Source: Chionis minor
Lineage: Eukaryota > Chordata > Aves > Charadriiformes > Chionididae
Assembly (NCBI GenBank): GCA_013398295.1
Contig: VZSF01008870.1
Location: forward strand, 840,033 to 904,032
DNA length: 64,000 bases
Reading direction: 5' to 3'
The notes beneath the pieces were generated by a model that was given only the letters and a program-made list of their open reading frames with translations, was not told the DNA's origin and ran no database searches. The translations under genes and the position numbers were made by a program. Shown in pieces: positions 1-12,193 of this stretch; the stretch's first letter is position 1; each line of letters begins with the position of its first letter.

Positions 1-2009
1 ATGTTTTCTGCAAGGTGATTAAAACCCCCACTAGGGGAAAAAAAGAAGAGGATTTTATGTAGTGGGAAGAAAGTGGAGAGAAACATCTGGAGTAGAGAGA
101 TCTTCAGAGTTCCTAGCTGTGCCATCAGTTCGTTGATGATGTGAAAATGAAGCAGAGCAGTGGCTTTTTCATGTGATGGTCAATGAGCTGCAGAGAATAT
201 TCCATCTGCAAAGAGATTCAAGAACTGGTTTGTCCAACAAGGCATCAGCCAGTGCTTCCTGAGCTTTCTTTATCTTTTGATGAGCAAGTATCTGGCAACG
301 GCTAGCACACTACCTAATTTTGCTGTGTGTTGCCTGGACATGAGAATAAGGGTGAATGTTGTCTGCAGGTAAGACAAATTACTTTCTTGGTTCACTGTGG
401 GGACAAAAAAAGCTAGTTAGGTGGAGAAGGGAAGAGATAAAAATAACGGATTAAATGGAAGTGTGAAAGGACAAAATTTCAGCCTCAGAGGCTGTTTTTA
501 TAATAATAAATCAAATGGGCCATGGCCCGATTTTTGCAGGCCATTAGGACGGCACTGTTCACACATGCAGAGCTAAGCTGTCTCCTTCATAACCCAAATA
601 TCTGGTACATATTATGCTCCAAACCATTGGCCAGATATTGCCTGAAAGACTGGTAGGTGGCACAGACCAAAACAATATTGGGGACCAAAAACTGAGCTAA
701 ACATTAAGTATTACAGGTGATTATACGCCAGTGCTCTTGCCCAAGCTTTGGTTTTGCTTTGCTTTTAAGCATGGGGGAGTCAAAGGAGACTGAATTCTGC
801 CCCAAAGATTGTATATGGGATCCTTACACACAGAGAAGCTTGAGGAGGAAGGGAAGCAGTTTGACTGAACTCCATCCTATCTGCATAGTTGCTCCATCTG
901 TTTTGTCAGTCAAATTAAGCCACTTGATATTTAAATAACATATTCTCACCTAAGTTCCCAGTTTCCCATAAAAACCTCAAGGCATCGTGCACACTTGCTA
1001 AAAGGTTGGCCCCTGCAATCAGTGACCACTGTGTCATGGCAATAGCTGAAACTCCTTCATGAAGCATAGGATGAGACATTTTTTCCTCCCAAAATTAGAG
1101 GCCCTGTGGTGAATGGAATTTTAGCACTGAAGCAGAAGGGTGACTATTGAGGTCCAATGGCATTGCCCAATTTGTTGATCATTTCAGTGTAATCAGCCAC
1201 CGGCAGTGGAACTGCAGCTCAGGTTTGGGTGCTTCCTCTTGCCACCCTCTCCCCTCATCAACATAGCCTGAACTTTGGGAGCTGAGGAGGAGTTAGATTG
1301 TTTTCACTGGTTTTAGGCAGAGAACAAAGAAGTATTGTAGGATTTGAACTAGTTTGTTCAGCAAAAGGCAGGTGATAAAAAATAATAATCCTTAAACCTC
1401 CAGATACTCAGACTGTGTTATTACTTGAGAATCTCAGTTTTCATATAAAAACTAAAGCAGAAATTTAGTCCTGATTGCCTGAAAATGAGTCCCAACACTC
1501 CAAATACCATATGGCAAATAAAAAAGACGCAAATGTACTATTTTCTTCTATACATTACAGAGGCTTAGGGAACAAAAAGATTAACTTCTATATGCCTTGC
1601 ATTAGCAGTCTGATACAAAAATGCTCATATCCAGGTAACAGGAAGATAATTTTCTGAGGGCAAGCATGAGGTAGTATAAAGGGTGTGGAGAATGTGACAG
1701 TAAAGATCAGACTACACAGCATAAATGGTGGTGAGGTGAGATACACAGTCTTGGGTATGTTTGAGAGGAATGATACAGGGCAAAGCAGGACAATGAGTGA
1801 GGAAGAGGGCAGAAAGAGAGCCAAGGCCATGGTGTGGGTTTAGGAGACTCACCTCTGGAGTACAGAAAGCCAAATTTATGCTATGAGTACTGTATGAGGT
1901 AGGTTGGTATTGATAGGCTACACTCTGGCAAAGTGTTCATACTCCAGTTGCAGGCTAGACTGGGAAAACTCCACTTCTGCTGATAGAGCTTTTTGCAGCT
2001 CTCTTGGGG

Positions 2010-2024
2010 AAAAAAAAAAAAAAN
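2010..2024. repeat. Poly-A run (14 A) ending in an ambiguous base
   Basis: Fourteen consecutive A are followed by a single N at 2,024. No transposon body is recognisable on either side, so this is a plain homopolymer and not a retroelement tail that I can prove. The N probably marks a base-calling failure after the homopolymer. Confidence 0.85.
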
Positions 2025-2914
2025 CATCCTGTAAAAGAGCACTTTTGCTGATATGTCTTAATCCATGCTCAGGGTTTCTGCTGGCACAGCTATGCTGGTT
2101 GCAGATCACACTTCAGCACTCCTCTGATTGATGTACATACCTTGCAACAGTTTGTCATGCTGATCCGGCCAAGGTCTGTGCTAGGTGAGAGGGAGTCAGA
2201 GGACTAGGCAAAGAGGGTCAGAGAGCAGAAGAGTAAAGAGGTTTTCATGTTGCAACGAAGCAGAGAGTGAGTAATAGCGGAAAGAAAATCAACACAGTAA
2301 GAATAAACAGTACTCACCATGGTTTACTGGCTGGACTTCTAATTTCAGCCATATAAACTTGGAGATCCTTTTGTTTAAAACAGAAGTCTCTGTTTTTCAT
2401 TGCTGTGTTAGCTGTCTGGTGTTTTGTTGAAAGAGAATTATAAGATATATCCTTTCTTAATATGAAGATATATTAGCCTGTAAAATTGGAAGGCAGCCTG
2501 TGCTTGTTGAATGCATGGGTCTTTAAAAATCATGCACTGGTGCTTCATTACATGTAAAAGTTGCTTTATTTTGATCAAAACATTGTGTTGCCATTGCATT
2601 TCTCCTCCACCCTTTAAATTTATTATGCTGGCTGCTCTTCAGATTTCTTCTAACTACTGTTGATACACCACCCTTTCACTGGCATTCCTTCTGGTTTCCC
2701 ACGTTATTTATTTAAAGCATTAGTTATCTCAGGTCCAGTGCCTTTCTTGTAAGGCGTTCAGGAGCCTGAGTTGCAGTGTGAAATTACTGTTGTGGCTTAA
2801 TGAATGTGATTGATTTAATAGAGGCAAGCAATGCCCTACTGAAGTTTCTCAGATGAAAATATCATTACTAGACAATGTACTATATCTTTATATGCCATAC
2901 AGAGATAGATCCAG

Positions 2915-2975
2915 TGTGTGTATCCACAGACTATGTGTATACACACAATGTGTGTATCTATGTGTGCTTATATGG
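2915..2975. repeat. Degenerate TG/TA-rich simple sequence
   Basis: Imperfect alternating TGTGTAT and ACACA blocks occur here, with the octamer GTATACAC as a short palindrome near 2,937. It looks like a decayed dinucleotide microsatellite. No function is implied. Confidence 0.6.
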
Positions 2976-5900
2976 TGTACATATGGTTGGTGTTGTGTAG
3001 TATATATAGCCTGTTTATGGTCATTCTCAGTCGTGCAGGGATCAGTAGTGTTACCTTATAATATAAAAACATAGACAATAAAAACCTGTTTAAATTAAGG
3101 CCAGCAGGGAAGACATGAGTAAGGAAAGAAACATGGATTACTAACGCTGCTGACAAAGGAGAAGTAGCAATTTCCCGAGCCAATAAGCCAGCACAGCACC
3201 ATGGAAGTACTGTTCATTGGGAACTAGTTGGAAGTTTCAGCTCCTGGACAACATTGGAGGAATAAATACCCATTTTTTCCACCACTGAGAGTTACTTCCA
3301 TATCAGAAGCAATCCAGCACTCATTTTCTGGTTTTCCAAGCACAGGAAAAGCTAGCCAATTATAAAAAGCCTTCCTTCTCATTTTAATATACAGTCTCTG
3401 ATTCTACTCTATTTATTGCATTAGTAAATGCTGAATTAGAAATCATCTTTCATCTGTTTCTGTGACGTACATTCCCCATAGCTGTATCTGAGTGGCATGC
3501 TGTATACATGACACTCTCATACAAACTTGACTACTTGTTGCTTGCTACACAATAGAGTGATCTACAGAAGATTAAGATGAATCGCTATACATAGAGAATA
3601 CCAATTTCACTATTTCACCAGAAAAAAAACCAAACCAAACCCACAACCAAATAAGTGTCCCTGAGGCTTTAGAGGTTTCTAAACTGTTGGGAAATTCTAG
3701 GGAATTCATGAGATCTCTTGAACCATCTTCAGTAGAAACCAGGTCAGGTCTACACAGCATTGCAGAAACACTTGGTTAGATACTGTTCTTAAAAGCAGAG
3801 CCTCACTGAATTTCATTAGCTTTAGTAGGCCAAAAGTATGACTTATTTTTTATGGTCAGTCGCATATAATACAAACACAGACAGTAAGTTCGACATATAT
3901 CACAGTGTTCTTAAAGTATGTGGTCTTTTAGCAGTCTGTGCTTGGAATTTTTAAGGCAGTAGCAAACAACTACTTGGATCTTGGCATTCAGCACTGAATT
4001 TGGGCATAGATATTAAAAGTAGAAGTAGTCAGGAGCTTGTGTTGCTCTGTTACAAGGCATTTTCTACTTTTTATTACATTATTTTGTAGATAGTCTGAAC
4101 TGGTCCCAAACCACTCTTTTACTTGAAGTATTTTTCAGGATGCAAGTTACCAAAATCTTGAATTTGACAGTTTCAAATGCAAGCAGGCACTTTAAGAAGC
4201 CTGCAACCTGCCCAAGCAGCTATAAGGGCCCCAGGTACCAGGGATGAGTGCTGCATAGTCAGGGATCCCAGACCTTAGAGCACCCCTTCCCTCCGTGGCA
4301 AGTGGAAAAGCAGACTGAGCAAACCTCCCCATAAGCAGTATCAGGAGCCTCGTGACAAACCCAGCAGGTACCACAGAGAATGCTGCCTTAATTTCAGAAA
4401 AAGCTCTTCAGGCTATTAGGTTTCAGACAAAGAAGTCAAGCTCAACCAACCAGATTTTTTTCCAATCAGTTCCACTTACAGATGAGTTCCCCAAAGGCGG
4501 GAAAGTCACCCTTTCTCTCTCCTGCTCTTGAGGGTTTTTTCTTCCTTTTCTTTTCAATTCTTGTTGTTTACAGCCCATTTACACCACTTTGTACTATGCC
4601 TAGCCCTTCTGAGTCAGCGCTAGGCAGGAGCCAATCAATCAGTGCTGCCCTAAACCTGCAGGAGACTGGAAGCAGCAGTCCCCTTCCCAGAAGGAGAAAG
4701 AGCCTGCAACCACCTTTTTTCTCTGCATACTCAGCATCGGAGCTGAATGGGAGTCTTGTTTTCACCCTGCAGAGTCACAAAATCCAAAGGCAAATCTGAC
4801 CGTCATGACTAGCCAGCAAATAAACCATGTGGTAATATTGGTTTGCACAACTTTCTCTTCAAGCAATCCTGACTAATGACCCAATAGCAGAAGAGCCCCA
4901 ACTTCCCTTTGTTAATTCTCCAGTGCAGGCATAGGTCCCCTTAGACAAATCCTTGTAAAAACTCATTCAAGCAGCTCTAATTAGCCTTTTTGGGAGTTTT
5001 TAAGAAACCTAAATATAGCAAAATGTAAGCATAAATATCTCTTAATTTGAAGAGACATCCAATTTGGCATTCAGGAACAATATCCTGAGACAGTATTTCC
5101 TTTTTAAAAAGATGTGAAACTGGGGTTTTGACTCCATGCGTACAGGAAATCCTACAGCAGCTTCTATATGAGTAGAATCATTGCCAAGCGCTTGGTGTAA
5201 AAAATTACCAGGATTTTAAAATCTCACAGAATTACTTTAAGAATCACAGTGGTTTCAAAAACATAAACTTATGTCTTTTTATACTCTCCTATTTATCTTC
5301 TGCTTCTGGGGTTCCCACTTTCAAGCTTTTTTCCCAACCCCGGTTTCTTGCCTTAGCGAGCTAAGATTATTGCAAGATCCCATTATAGAAGGATACGCAG
5401 TTTTAGGAACAGCAACAAATACTGTGAGACTTACCATAAAATAGCAAGAGCTGGCAGTGTCGCAGTAAGGATATTAACTTTTGTATCCTCCCAAACTGCA
5501 GTTTCTATAAATAGCATCTGTCTGCTTTTACTACTTCTGCAGTTAATTAGATTTTCCTGCATTTCCTCTTCTGCAGTGTCCCTGTGAATTGGTACGTTAG
5601 CTGAGACTGAAGCAATGCTTGTGGATGTTCCCCAGTAAACACCTTTGACACCAAGCCGATATAAAAAAAAAGTGTTTCTGCAAGTGGGGAGGTTAAGTGG
5701 GTAAGGAGCTGTTTCTGCTTTCCCACTGCAGAAGGGGGCAATGTGCCACTGTGTACTCTATTTTTTTGGCAGGTATGTCAGGCACAGCTGAGTGGCCACA
5801 GGATCATGACATGGCTGGAGTTTCTCCTGCAGGCATCTCATATTGTGTGTACCCCCATCCAGTTTAACCTTGTTTTTCACAGCGGAAAGCTGGTTGTTCT

Positions 5901-6389
5901 GTGCTCTGGACTGGCTTGGGAAAGACATTAAGGGGGAGGTTTCCCTCACCCACCTCCAGATACCACCAGTGAAACACTGTCCTCTGCACTAGTCGCTTAG
6001 GACTTCTTCTACAGTCAGTGCAAAGTGGTAAGTGCTTTTGAGCACAGGCTTTACCTGACCTGTTTACCTACCAACCCACTTTACGATGTTCTTGGTGCCC
6101 TAGAAGTGCCAGTTTCTCTCCACCAACTGCGACAGCACTTTTTCAGTTATTTGAGATCATTAGAGGAAAGTCCAAGATCTGAAAGCTCTAAATGCTGATC
6201 AGTGGCTCTGTATGGTTAGTTCTTACAACTCAAATATTACTGGTCACTGTCTGCAGAGAGGTATTTTCCACAACTATCATGCCTATAAGCTAACTACAGC
6301 TCCCTGAGAGCTTTATTTCTTTACTTTCCAGCCTCTGCTACACCTTGATTAGTGTCTTATCTAGTTTATTACATAGTGCAGATTTCTAA

Positions 6390-6950
6390 ATCTTTTGTCA
6401 CCAGTCCCTGCGGCTCCACAGGGGCCAGCTGGCTCCTTTGCCAGGAGTGTGTGTGCAAACAGGGTCGCAGAGCGTACGTGGCCATTCAGGTGGTGGAAGA
6501 AAGGACGTTGCACCGCTGTTTTCCGGGCAGGCTTCTTTCCACACAGGACCCCAATCAAAGGTACGTGTTCCACAGCGTTGTAACCTTCTTCCCACCTCAG
6601 CACCCTGCGTGCCAGACACAGCCTCTTTGAGAACCCCAGGCTGAGCAGCTGCGTCGGGCGGGTGGTCTGGTGGAGCAGGAAATCCTGCAACATGTAGCTG
6701 GTAGGACGCAAGATGCAGGTGCCCTCGGGGTACAGTAGATGGAAAAAACATTTCAGTGAAAGGCGTGAAGAACGTGAGAGACTGGCTAGGTCCCCATAAC
6801 ATTGCTCTCACCTCTGAAGGGCAGAAGCTGTTCCTCAACGATGTCTTACCATTGCAGTGAAAAGGGCTAGCAGGGCTGCTCAGGTCCTGCAGAAGGTCCG
6901 CTTCCCTCAATACTGCAACACTGAACATCCCTCTTTGTCTTTCACTCATG
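6390..6950. other. GC/CpG-richer patch, open on both strands, not assigned
   Basis: About 560 bp has clearly more CpG than its surroundings. Several overlapping frames stay open, the longest being an ATG-initiated 183-codon frame on the minus strand (6,949 down to 6,398). None of the translations shows a recognisable domain, signal peptide or compositional pattern of a real protein. Scarcity of stop codons is expected where G+C is raised, so I read this as non-coding. It could be a distal regulatory element, an unannotated exon of a non-coding RNA, or a GC-conversion patch. Confidence 0.3.
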
Positions 6951-7365
6951 GCTCTTGCTCACCTTGCGACCCAAATCTCCCCTCTCTGGCTGTTGAGAAA
7001 CCAAGGAATGGGATTTGGAGCCAGCTTCGGGTACGCATGTATATATGCCTCTGTGTGCGCAAGCCCGTGTCTGTGTGTGTGTCTCCTGCAGAATGGAAGG
7101 AAATGAGGAATGACGCCATTTTGGCTGTTGTCTCTCCTCATCCAATTCTGGCATTTTTAGCAGGCTGTTCACACTGCAAGCCTCTTGCCTACTTTCTGCT
7201 AGTTCAAAACATGTATGCCTGTCCCCTTTATGCAGAGCCAGATGGGATATGTCTCATCTGCAAAGGGCAGAACAGATTTCGTCTGATGTGTGGTACCATG
7301 TCTTTACAGCTATTTTTATAGTTCTTAAAGTCCCAGATTCTGATTGAGGCCTCTGGGTGGTTCCA

Positions 7366-7396
7366 TAATATTAGAATATTAATATTAATATTAAAA
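7366..7396. repeat. Short ATT-type repeat
   Basis: Four spaced AATATT/ATATTA units form an AT-only microsatellite of about 30 bp. No function is suggested. Confidence 0.6.
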
Positions 7397-9839
7397 TAAG
7401 TACTTTGGAAAAAAGGTGATTCTTTATGAGAATGAGGGGTAATTTGATAGATCTTTCTGGCAACATCCAATATGAGAAATCTTTATTTCAGGATCATATA
7501 AATATTACAAAAGTGGCCTAGTAATTTAGACAATGTGTTAAAATTAGATTTGCTTCACCGTATGATGGTGGGAAGAAGTTAATTGTTCAAATGGAATAAT
7601 GATAACTCTAAGCATTCAAAAACCATGAAAAGTCAAATAATGAACTATTATATCAGCAATATATTCAGGACCCTTTCTCTTTGCCTATGGGGTTTTCATC
7701 CTTAGGGTTCAAGTGGATGCCATTTTCAAACTGTTCCATGCAACCCACAGGCCAAAGGCAGTCTTTTGGTCGATGTTATGATTCTCACATACCCACAAAA
7801 CCCCAAACCATAGGAAACACTTAAAATATAATCAGAGTTGATGACTCTGAAAAGAGGAAAAAAAATGGGTATCTCATCCCTAAGCAACCAGCCTGCTCAC
7901 ATAAGAACTCAATAATGGTTTCAAGGTGTAGGTTGTGTGACATCTAAAAGACCAAGTTAATACAGTATCTTGGGCTGGACAATCCTGTAGTTCCTTCTAG
8001 CCTTGAAAGCAGTGTCATACCTAAAGTCTCAGCTTTTAATGGTCTAGGCTGTCAAAGATGAGGTCATTAGGCCTATTATCAGCACAAGTGATGCTTAGAA
8101 CCTCTCACTTTTTCAACTTTAGTCCATGATCTGTACAGAAAATCTGTACAGTTGAAGAGTCAGGCATTGGGGAAAGGCTCTGGGGAGAGCTTGAAATTCA
8201 AGAGATATTGGGCATTGGAGCCTGGATTCGTGTTAATGGCAGAAGAAATCAGAAAGCAGATACCCAGCAAAACGCAGAGCAGTTTGGCCAGTGAGATGGG
8301 GGGCAGTGAGAAGCAGCCATGTGACAGTGGAGGAAGAGCTCTGCACAGGAAGGAGACAACAACAGATGGCAGGGATTGCTCAGTTGGAGCACAGAGTATC
8401 CCTCAGAAATTCCCCAGTTTCAGTGTTTTGCTCCAATGACCCTAAAAAATAGTAAAGGGCCCACATTTTAGTCCAGGTTATCCAGTAAAGCTAGTCCTTG
8501 GCTCTTGTCTCCTCAGGCTTTTCATTAGCTCACATTTCTAGAGGGTGATACTTTGTAGGGACCACGTGTCACCTGGACTAATTTAAAGCCAATCTCCTTC
8601 CATCCATCTTCCTCCATAAGACCCCAGAAAAAGGAGATGCAGGTGTACTGCACTTAACAGCAAAAGCAACATATTTATGATTTTGCAGTCCAAACTAAGG
8701 CCAGACTTGTGCATGTGTATTTTTTACCAGTTGAAAGCTGAACTTGCTGCCTGCCTCTTATTTGCAGACTCACATACTTGGACTGTGTGGGCAGGGAGAG
8801 CTCAAATATGAGTTCAGATACAAACATTTATGATCTCTAAAACCTTATGTTTTACTTAGAAAGGGAAAGGAAAGACTAAATTCTGGGGACTGTCTACATT
8901 GCTAAAATCTTTGGCCAGCAAAGCCTGGCAAACACTAGATTTTATAGGCTTTTTAAACTAAGGCTAAGTTTTGTTTTATTTATCATAGATTATATGTCCT
9001 CAGGTTTTAATATAAATATCCAGAACTTTGGATTCCTCATGTGACTGAGAGGTCATTATAGGCAATGGAAAAATTTTCACCGCTTTGTGATAATCTAGCT
9101 TGCCTGTATTAGTAAAAAAGCAATTTACTAGCAATAGAGAAAGTCCCAGTCAATGATATGAGAACAAGAGTTTTTCAGCTCTTGACCAGTGGGGTGTTGC
9201 GTACTTTCTACTCTGTTTTCATAGAGATATATTTTTATCTCTTTTTATATTTTGCAAGGGTGGCCCTTGACTCTGGAGTGCTCAAATACAAAGGCTTTAA
9301 ACTGTTTTAAAAGTAAGGATTTAGCAAACAAACACAGGAGTCTTCAGAGGCTCCCACCCAATTGTTTGTTATCTTTCTGCTGCTGTATCTATTTGTAAAA
9401 CTCAGCTATGTGAGCTGGGAATTACATAAGAACTTCCAGCTTCTGTTGAATATCTTTAAACCAAGTTTCCCTCCTGCTACTCCTTTGTGGAAGAAAGCTT
9501 GTTAATGTGAACCCTGAGCACTCCAAAACAGAATGCAAGTAAAACAGGTTTTAAAATACAGCCCACTGACTTAATAGACCATTTCTCATAGTTGTGGGGT
9601 TGTAACTGGCAATTTTGGAATATCTGTTGTCACAGGTTGAGCCAATATCACTAAGTGTAAGCACAATTCATCCCAGGTTAGGCTCTCCAAACTTGATACT
9701 ACACAGATGTTTTCTTTAATCAAGGAGCTTAAGGGTTATGTGAGCATTTGTCTTTCCTTACCTCGCCTTGAGCACTGTGATTGAAAGTTTAATGTTTAAC
9801 ACATCCAATCCTTAATTCACTTTCAGTTACTGTTTGCTC

Positions 9840-10330
9840 AATATGCAGCGCGAAACCTGATCTACGCACCATTTCTGAAATGGCATCAGAGTGTGGTGGA
9901 CTCAACTGGTTCTCCATGGCTCATCAACTGGCTCGCTTCCCCTGCCAGCGCAGGCTCACGCTACCCGGCAGTGTTGGTGTGCACCATCTTTCTGCTCAGA
10001 TATGCCGCACTTGAGCTGCTCGTGAGTCACCTGGCACTGGTAAAGATATGAACGGTTTGCTCTGAGAGCTGATGTGCATTTGTATCAGGAAAGAGCAAAG
10101 ATTGCTGTTGCTTCTCCTCTAAGCACCAGCTGTTGCGTACGCAAGCCAGAGGGCCGTCCAGAGGAAAGATGAAGCCCAAATGATGCTTGAGCTCCTTGGG
10201 GGCCAGGGGTGAACCCGAGCCCCACAAAACAGTGGGTCATAGAAGCCAGCAGGCAAGTGGCAAAACGTCCAGCAATCCACTTCTTGGAGTATCCGCAGCT
10301 GCCTGCAGGGAGCCCTTGGGTGCGTGAAGC
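9840..10330. other. CpG-richer patch with a 12-bp palindrome
   Basis: CpG dinucleotides cluster here relative to the surrounding several kilobases. The perfect palindrome TTGCGTACGCAA lies at 10,133-10,144. No coding content is supported. The patch lies about 2 kb upstream of the ATP10A start codon and could be a promoter-proximal regulatory element; this is inference only. Confidence 0.25.
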
Positions 10331-11750
10331 TTCGTTTCTGGGAACACTGCAGAGTGATACTGTGTCCTTCTTACCCCATTTCAGCATATCTGAAGCGCAG
10401 GAAAGGATTTTTGTTCCCTCCAGTTTACCCTTGAAGTTAATCCCAAACGTAAGCAAGTTGGGAACTGTCTAACCAAAGCAAAAAACCAAACACAGAAAAT
10501 TAAAGTTGGGAGGGTTTTTTTTATTTGTCTCATTTTTCTGTACAGGATAACATTTTACCAACAAAGGAGCAGACTTAGCAAAGAAAGACAGGCCAATTCT
10601 CCTTTTTCCCCTTGCACAAAGTAAAACTTTGTTGTTTCCATACTAACAAGAGCTGGGAAACCAGGAACTCCCTGCTAAGTTTGCAGTAACATCAGGAGGG
10701 TTGACAGGCAGATTGGTAAAGGGTTTGTAACTTCACACAATACCAATATCATGCCATGTGCTGAAGTAACACCTAGTGCCCCAGGGCCTGAAAGAGGTTT
10801 GTAATTATCTACATGCTTTTAAAAGCAACTACAAACACACTGCAAATGAGGGCAGGAAGCATGAAGACACCACACAGTGTTATAACCACAGGCTGTGAGA
10901 CTCAGAGGTAATGGCTTTCACTTCTCAGTTTTCAGGGATTTTGTCATGGCAGCGTCTGAACTGTGGGACACAGGTACGCTCCCCAGAAGATGTCGTAGTC
11001 CTGTCCTGAACTCGTATCAAGACTAGATGTGTATACTTTATGCCTATTTTCCATGATAACAAGAAAACCGCTGACAAGTATCAGGAGCTGGCTATTGTAC
11101 ACAGTATGGTCCTACCTTGGGATATCACAGGACCTGGACCAAGGGTCACACCACAAAACGCACCTGTGCTACAGTCGAGACACAGCCTGGTGTGACCCGT
11201 GGCAGCTTTTTATGCTGCCTGAGGAATCCCACATTCAAAGGGTGTGCTGTTAAATCCCAACATAAAGCGATGCTGCGAAGTCTTATGCCATGCCCGGTAG
11301 CAAAAGTCTTCATTATTCTCGTATTATTTGTTCTTTAAACATCTGCGCACATTTATTTGCTTGTGATATTTTGGACTAAGTCTTTCGATCTGGATTATTC
11401 TCTCTTCGGTATTTCAAGTCTATCAGTCACGCGTTCAGTCTTCACCTCCAACAGCATCTCTCTCCAGAAGAACCTCGGATGGCGGGAGGTAGGCATTTTC
11501 CATCCCTCGCTGGAACAATCTACAGCGAGGGAAGAGAAAAGTCCACGTAAAAGCCAACACCCATTACAGCACACCGCCACCTGGACGTGCGGGGGGCTGG
11601 CCGGAGCCCAGCGCCTTCCATCAGAAACCTCCTTTTTGGTCGCCAGCGTCGGGGTTGTCCCCAGCGCGGGGTCCTCGGCCACCAAAGAGAAGCGGGGAGC
11701 CAGGAGATGTGGCGCGGCACCGCCGGTGTGGGAGCAGAGAGGCGGCTACC

Positions 11751-11849
11751 ATGGTGGCACAGGATTCTAGTCTGAAAGCTCAGTATTTTGACAAGAGTCA
11801 GCTGATAAAATTTAACTCCCGGCAGCCGCGGCTGGGGGACCTTGGATAA
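11751..11849 (+). other. Candidate upstream ORF, 32 codons, optimal Kozak context
   Basis: The ATG at 11,751 sits in the context GCTACCATGG, with A at -3 and G at +4, which is the ideal vertebrate initiation context. The frame runs 32 codons to a TAA at 11,847-11,849 and ends 344 bp before the ATP10A start codon. The peptide begins MVAQDSSLKAQYF and matches no family I know. It matters only if transcription starts upstream of 11,751, which the sequence does not show. If so it would be expected to reduce initiation at the main start codon. Confidence 0.3.
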
Positions 11850-11883
11850 AGGCCGGTGCGGAGCTGCCAACGCTTGACTGAAA

Positions 11884-11911
11884 TTTTTTTTTTTTTTTTT
11901 TTCTTCTTTTT
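11884..11911 (+). repeat. Poly-T tract in the 5' leader region
   Basis: Nineteen T are followed by C, TT, C and five T, then an AT-rich TAATAAATAC. This AT-rich island interrupts an otherwise very GC-rich promoter region. Homopolymers this long vary in length between individuals and are error-prone in assemblies; an N follows 32 bp after the 19-T run, at 11,934. Confidence 0.85.
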
Positions 11912-11997
11912 AATAAATACGGGACTGCAATTANACGGGGCGAGGCCCGCGGGAGGAGGGCTGGGCTCGCCGCCTGCCCACGTCCCCTCCCCGGCCC

Positions 11998-12065
11998 AGG
12001 AGGAGGAGGAGAAAGCGAGCGAGGTCCCGGCAGAGCGGTTAGGAGAGGGTTTGAGAGAGCCCTCT

Positions 12066-12099
<34 letters not shown>

Positions 12100-12104
12100 C
12101 CCCC
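11998..12104 (+). repeat. AGG/CCT inverted repeat ending in a 17-C run
   Basis: A purine block AGGAGGAGGAGGAG (11,998-12,011) is complementary to the CCT repeats within a pure pyrimidine block of 44 bases at 12,061-12,104. The last 17 of these bases are C (12,088-12,104). In RNA the two blocks could pair over about 14 bp around a loop of roughly 55-65 nt. In DNA the pyrimidine block is a candidate for triplex (H-DNA), and its complement for a G-quadruplex. It lies 90 bp before the start codon. Tract length may be misassembled, given the N at 12,111. Confidence 0.75.
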
Positions 12105-12132
12105 AGCTGCNAGCCGTGGCGGGCGGCGGAGG

Positions 12133-12144
12133 ATGATAACTTAG
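12133..12144 (+). promoter_or_regulatory. Minimal upstream ORF (Met-Ile-Thr-stop)
   Basis: ATG ATA ACT TAG begins at 12,133 with A at -3 and A at +4, a usable initiation context. It ends 49 bp before the ATP10A start codon. It lies so close to the main start that it is very likely within the 5' UTR. Such minimal ORFs can lower or condition downstream initiation; whether this one is used is not known. Confidence 0.5.
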
Positions 12145-12193
12145 CGCTGTGCCTGGCGGTGGGAGCTGCCCGGGAGGGGCGGCAGCGGCAGCG

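Larger units (their letters stand above)
1..11580. other. 5' flanking / intergenic DNA, no supported gene
   Basis: This is AT-rich, CpG-poor sequence lying upstream of the ATP10A CpG island. Open frames here are short, often lack an ATG, and show no family motif or splice-bounded structure. I recognise no CR1 fragment, tRNA or other RNA gene. It contains small simple-sequence tracts and two local CpG-richer patches (about 6,390-6,950 and 9,840-10,330), listed separately. In mammals the DNA upstream of ATP10A lies toward GABRB3; that the same order holds here is an inference from general synteny, not seen in this window. Unannotated non-coding RNA or enhancers cannot be excluded from sequence alone. 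Confidence 0.7.

Noticed and set aside
8152..8439. 95-codon + strand frame in the 5' flank
   Set aside because: It begins at a TTG, not an ATG, shows no family motif and has no splice-like borders.
12149..12193. Extension of the ATP10A frame 15 codons upstream of the ATG
   Set aside because: The codon at 12,149 is GTG, not ATG, and the added residues are low-complexity Gly/Ala from a GC-rich leader. The ATG at 12,194 is the first in-frame ATG and gives a family-like N-terminus.
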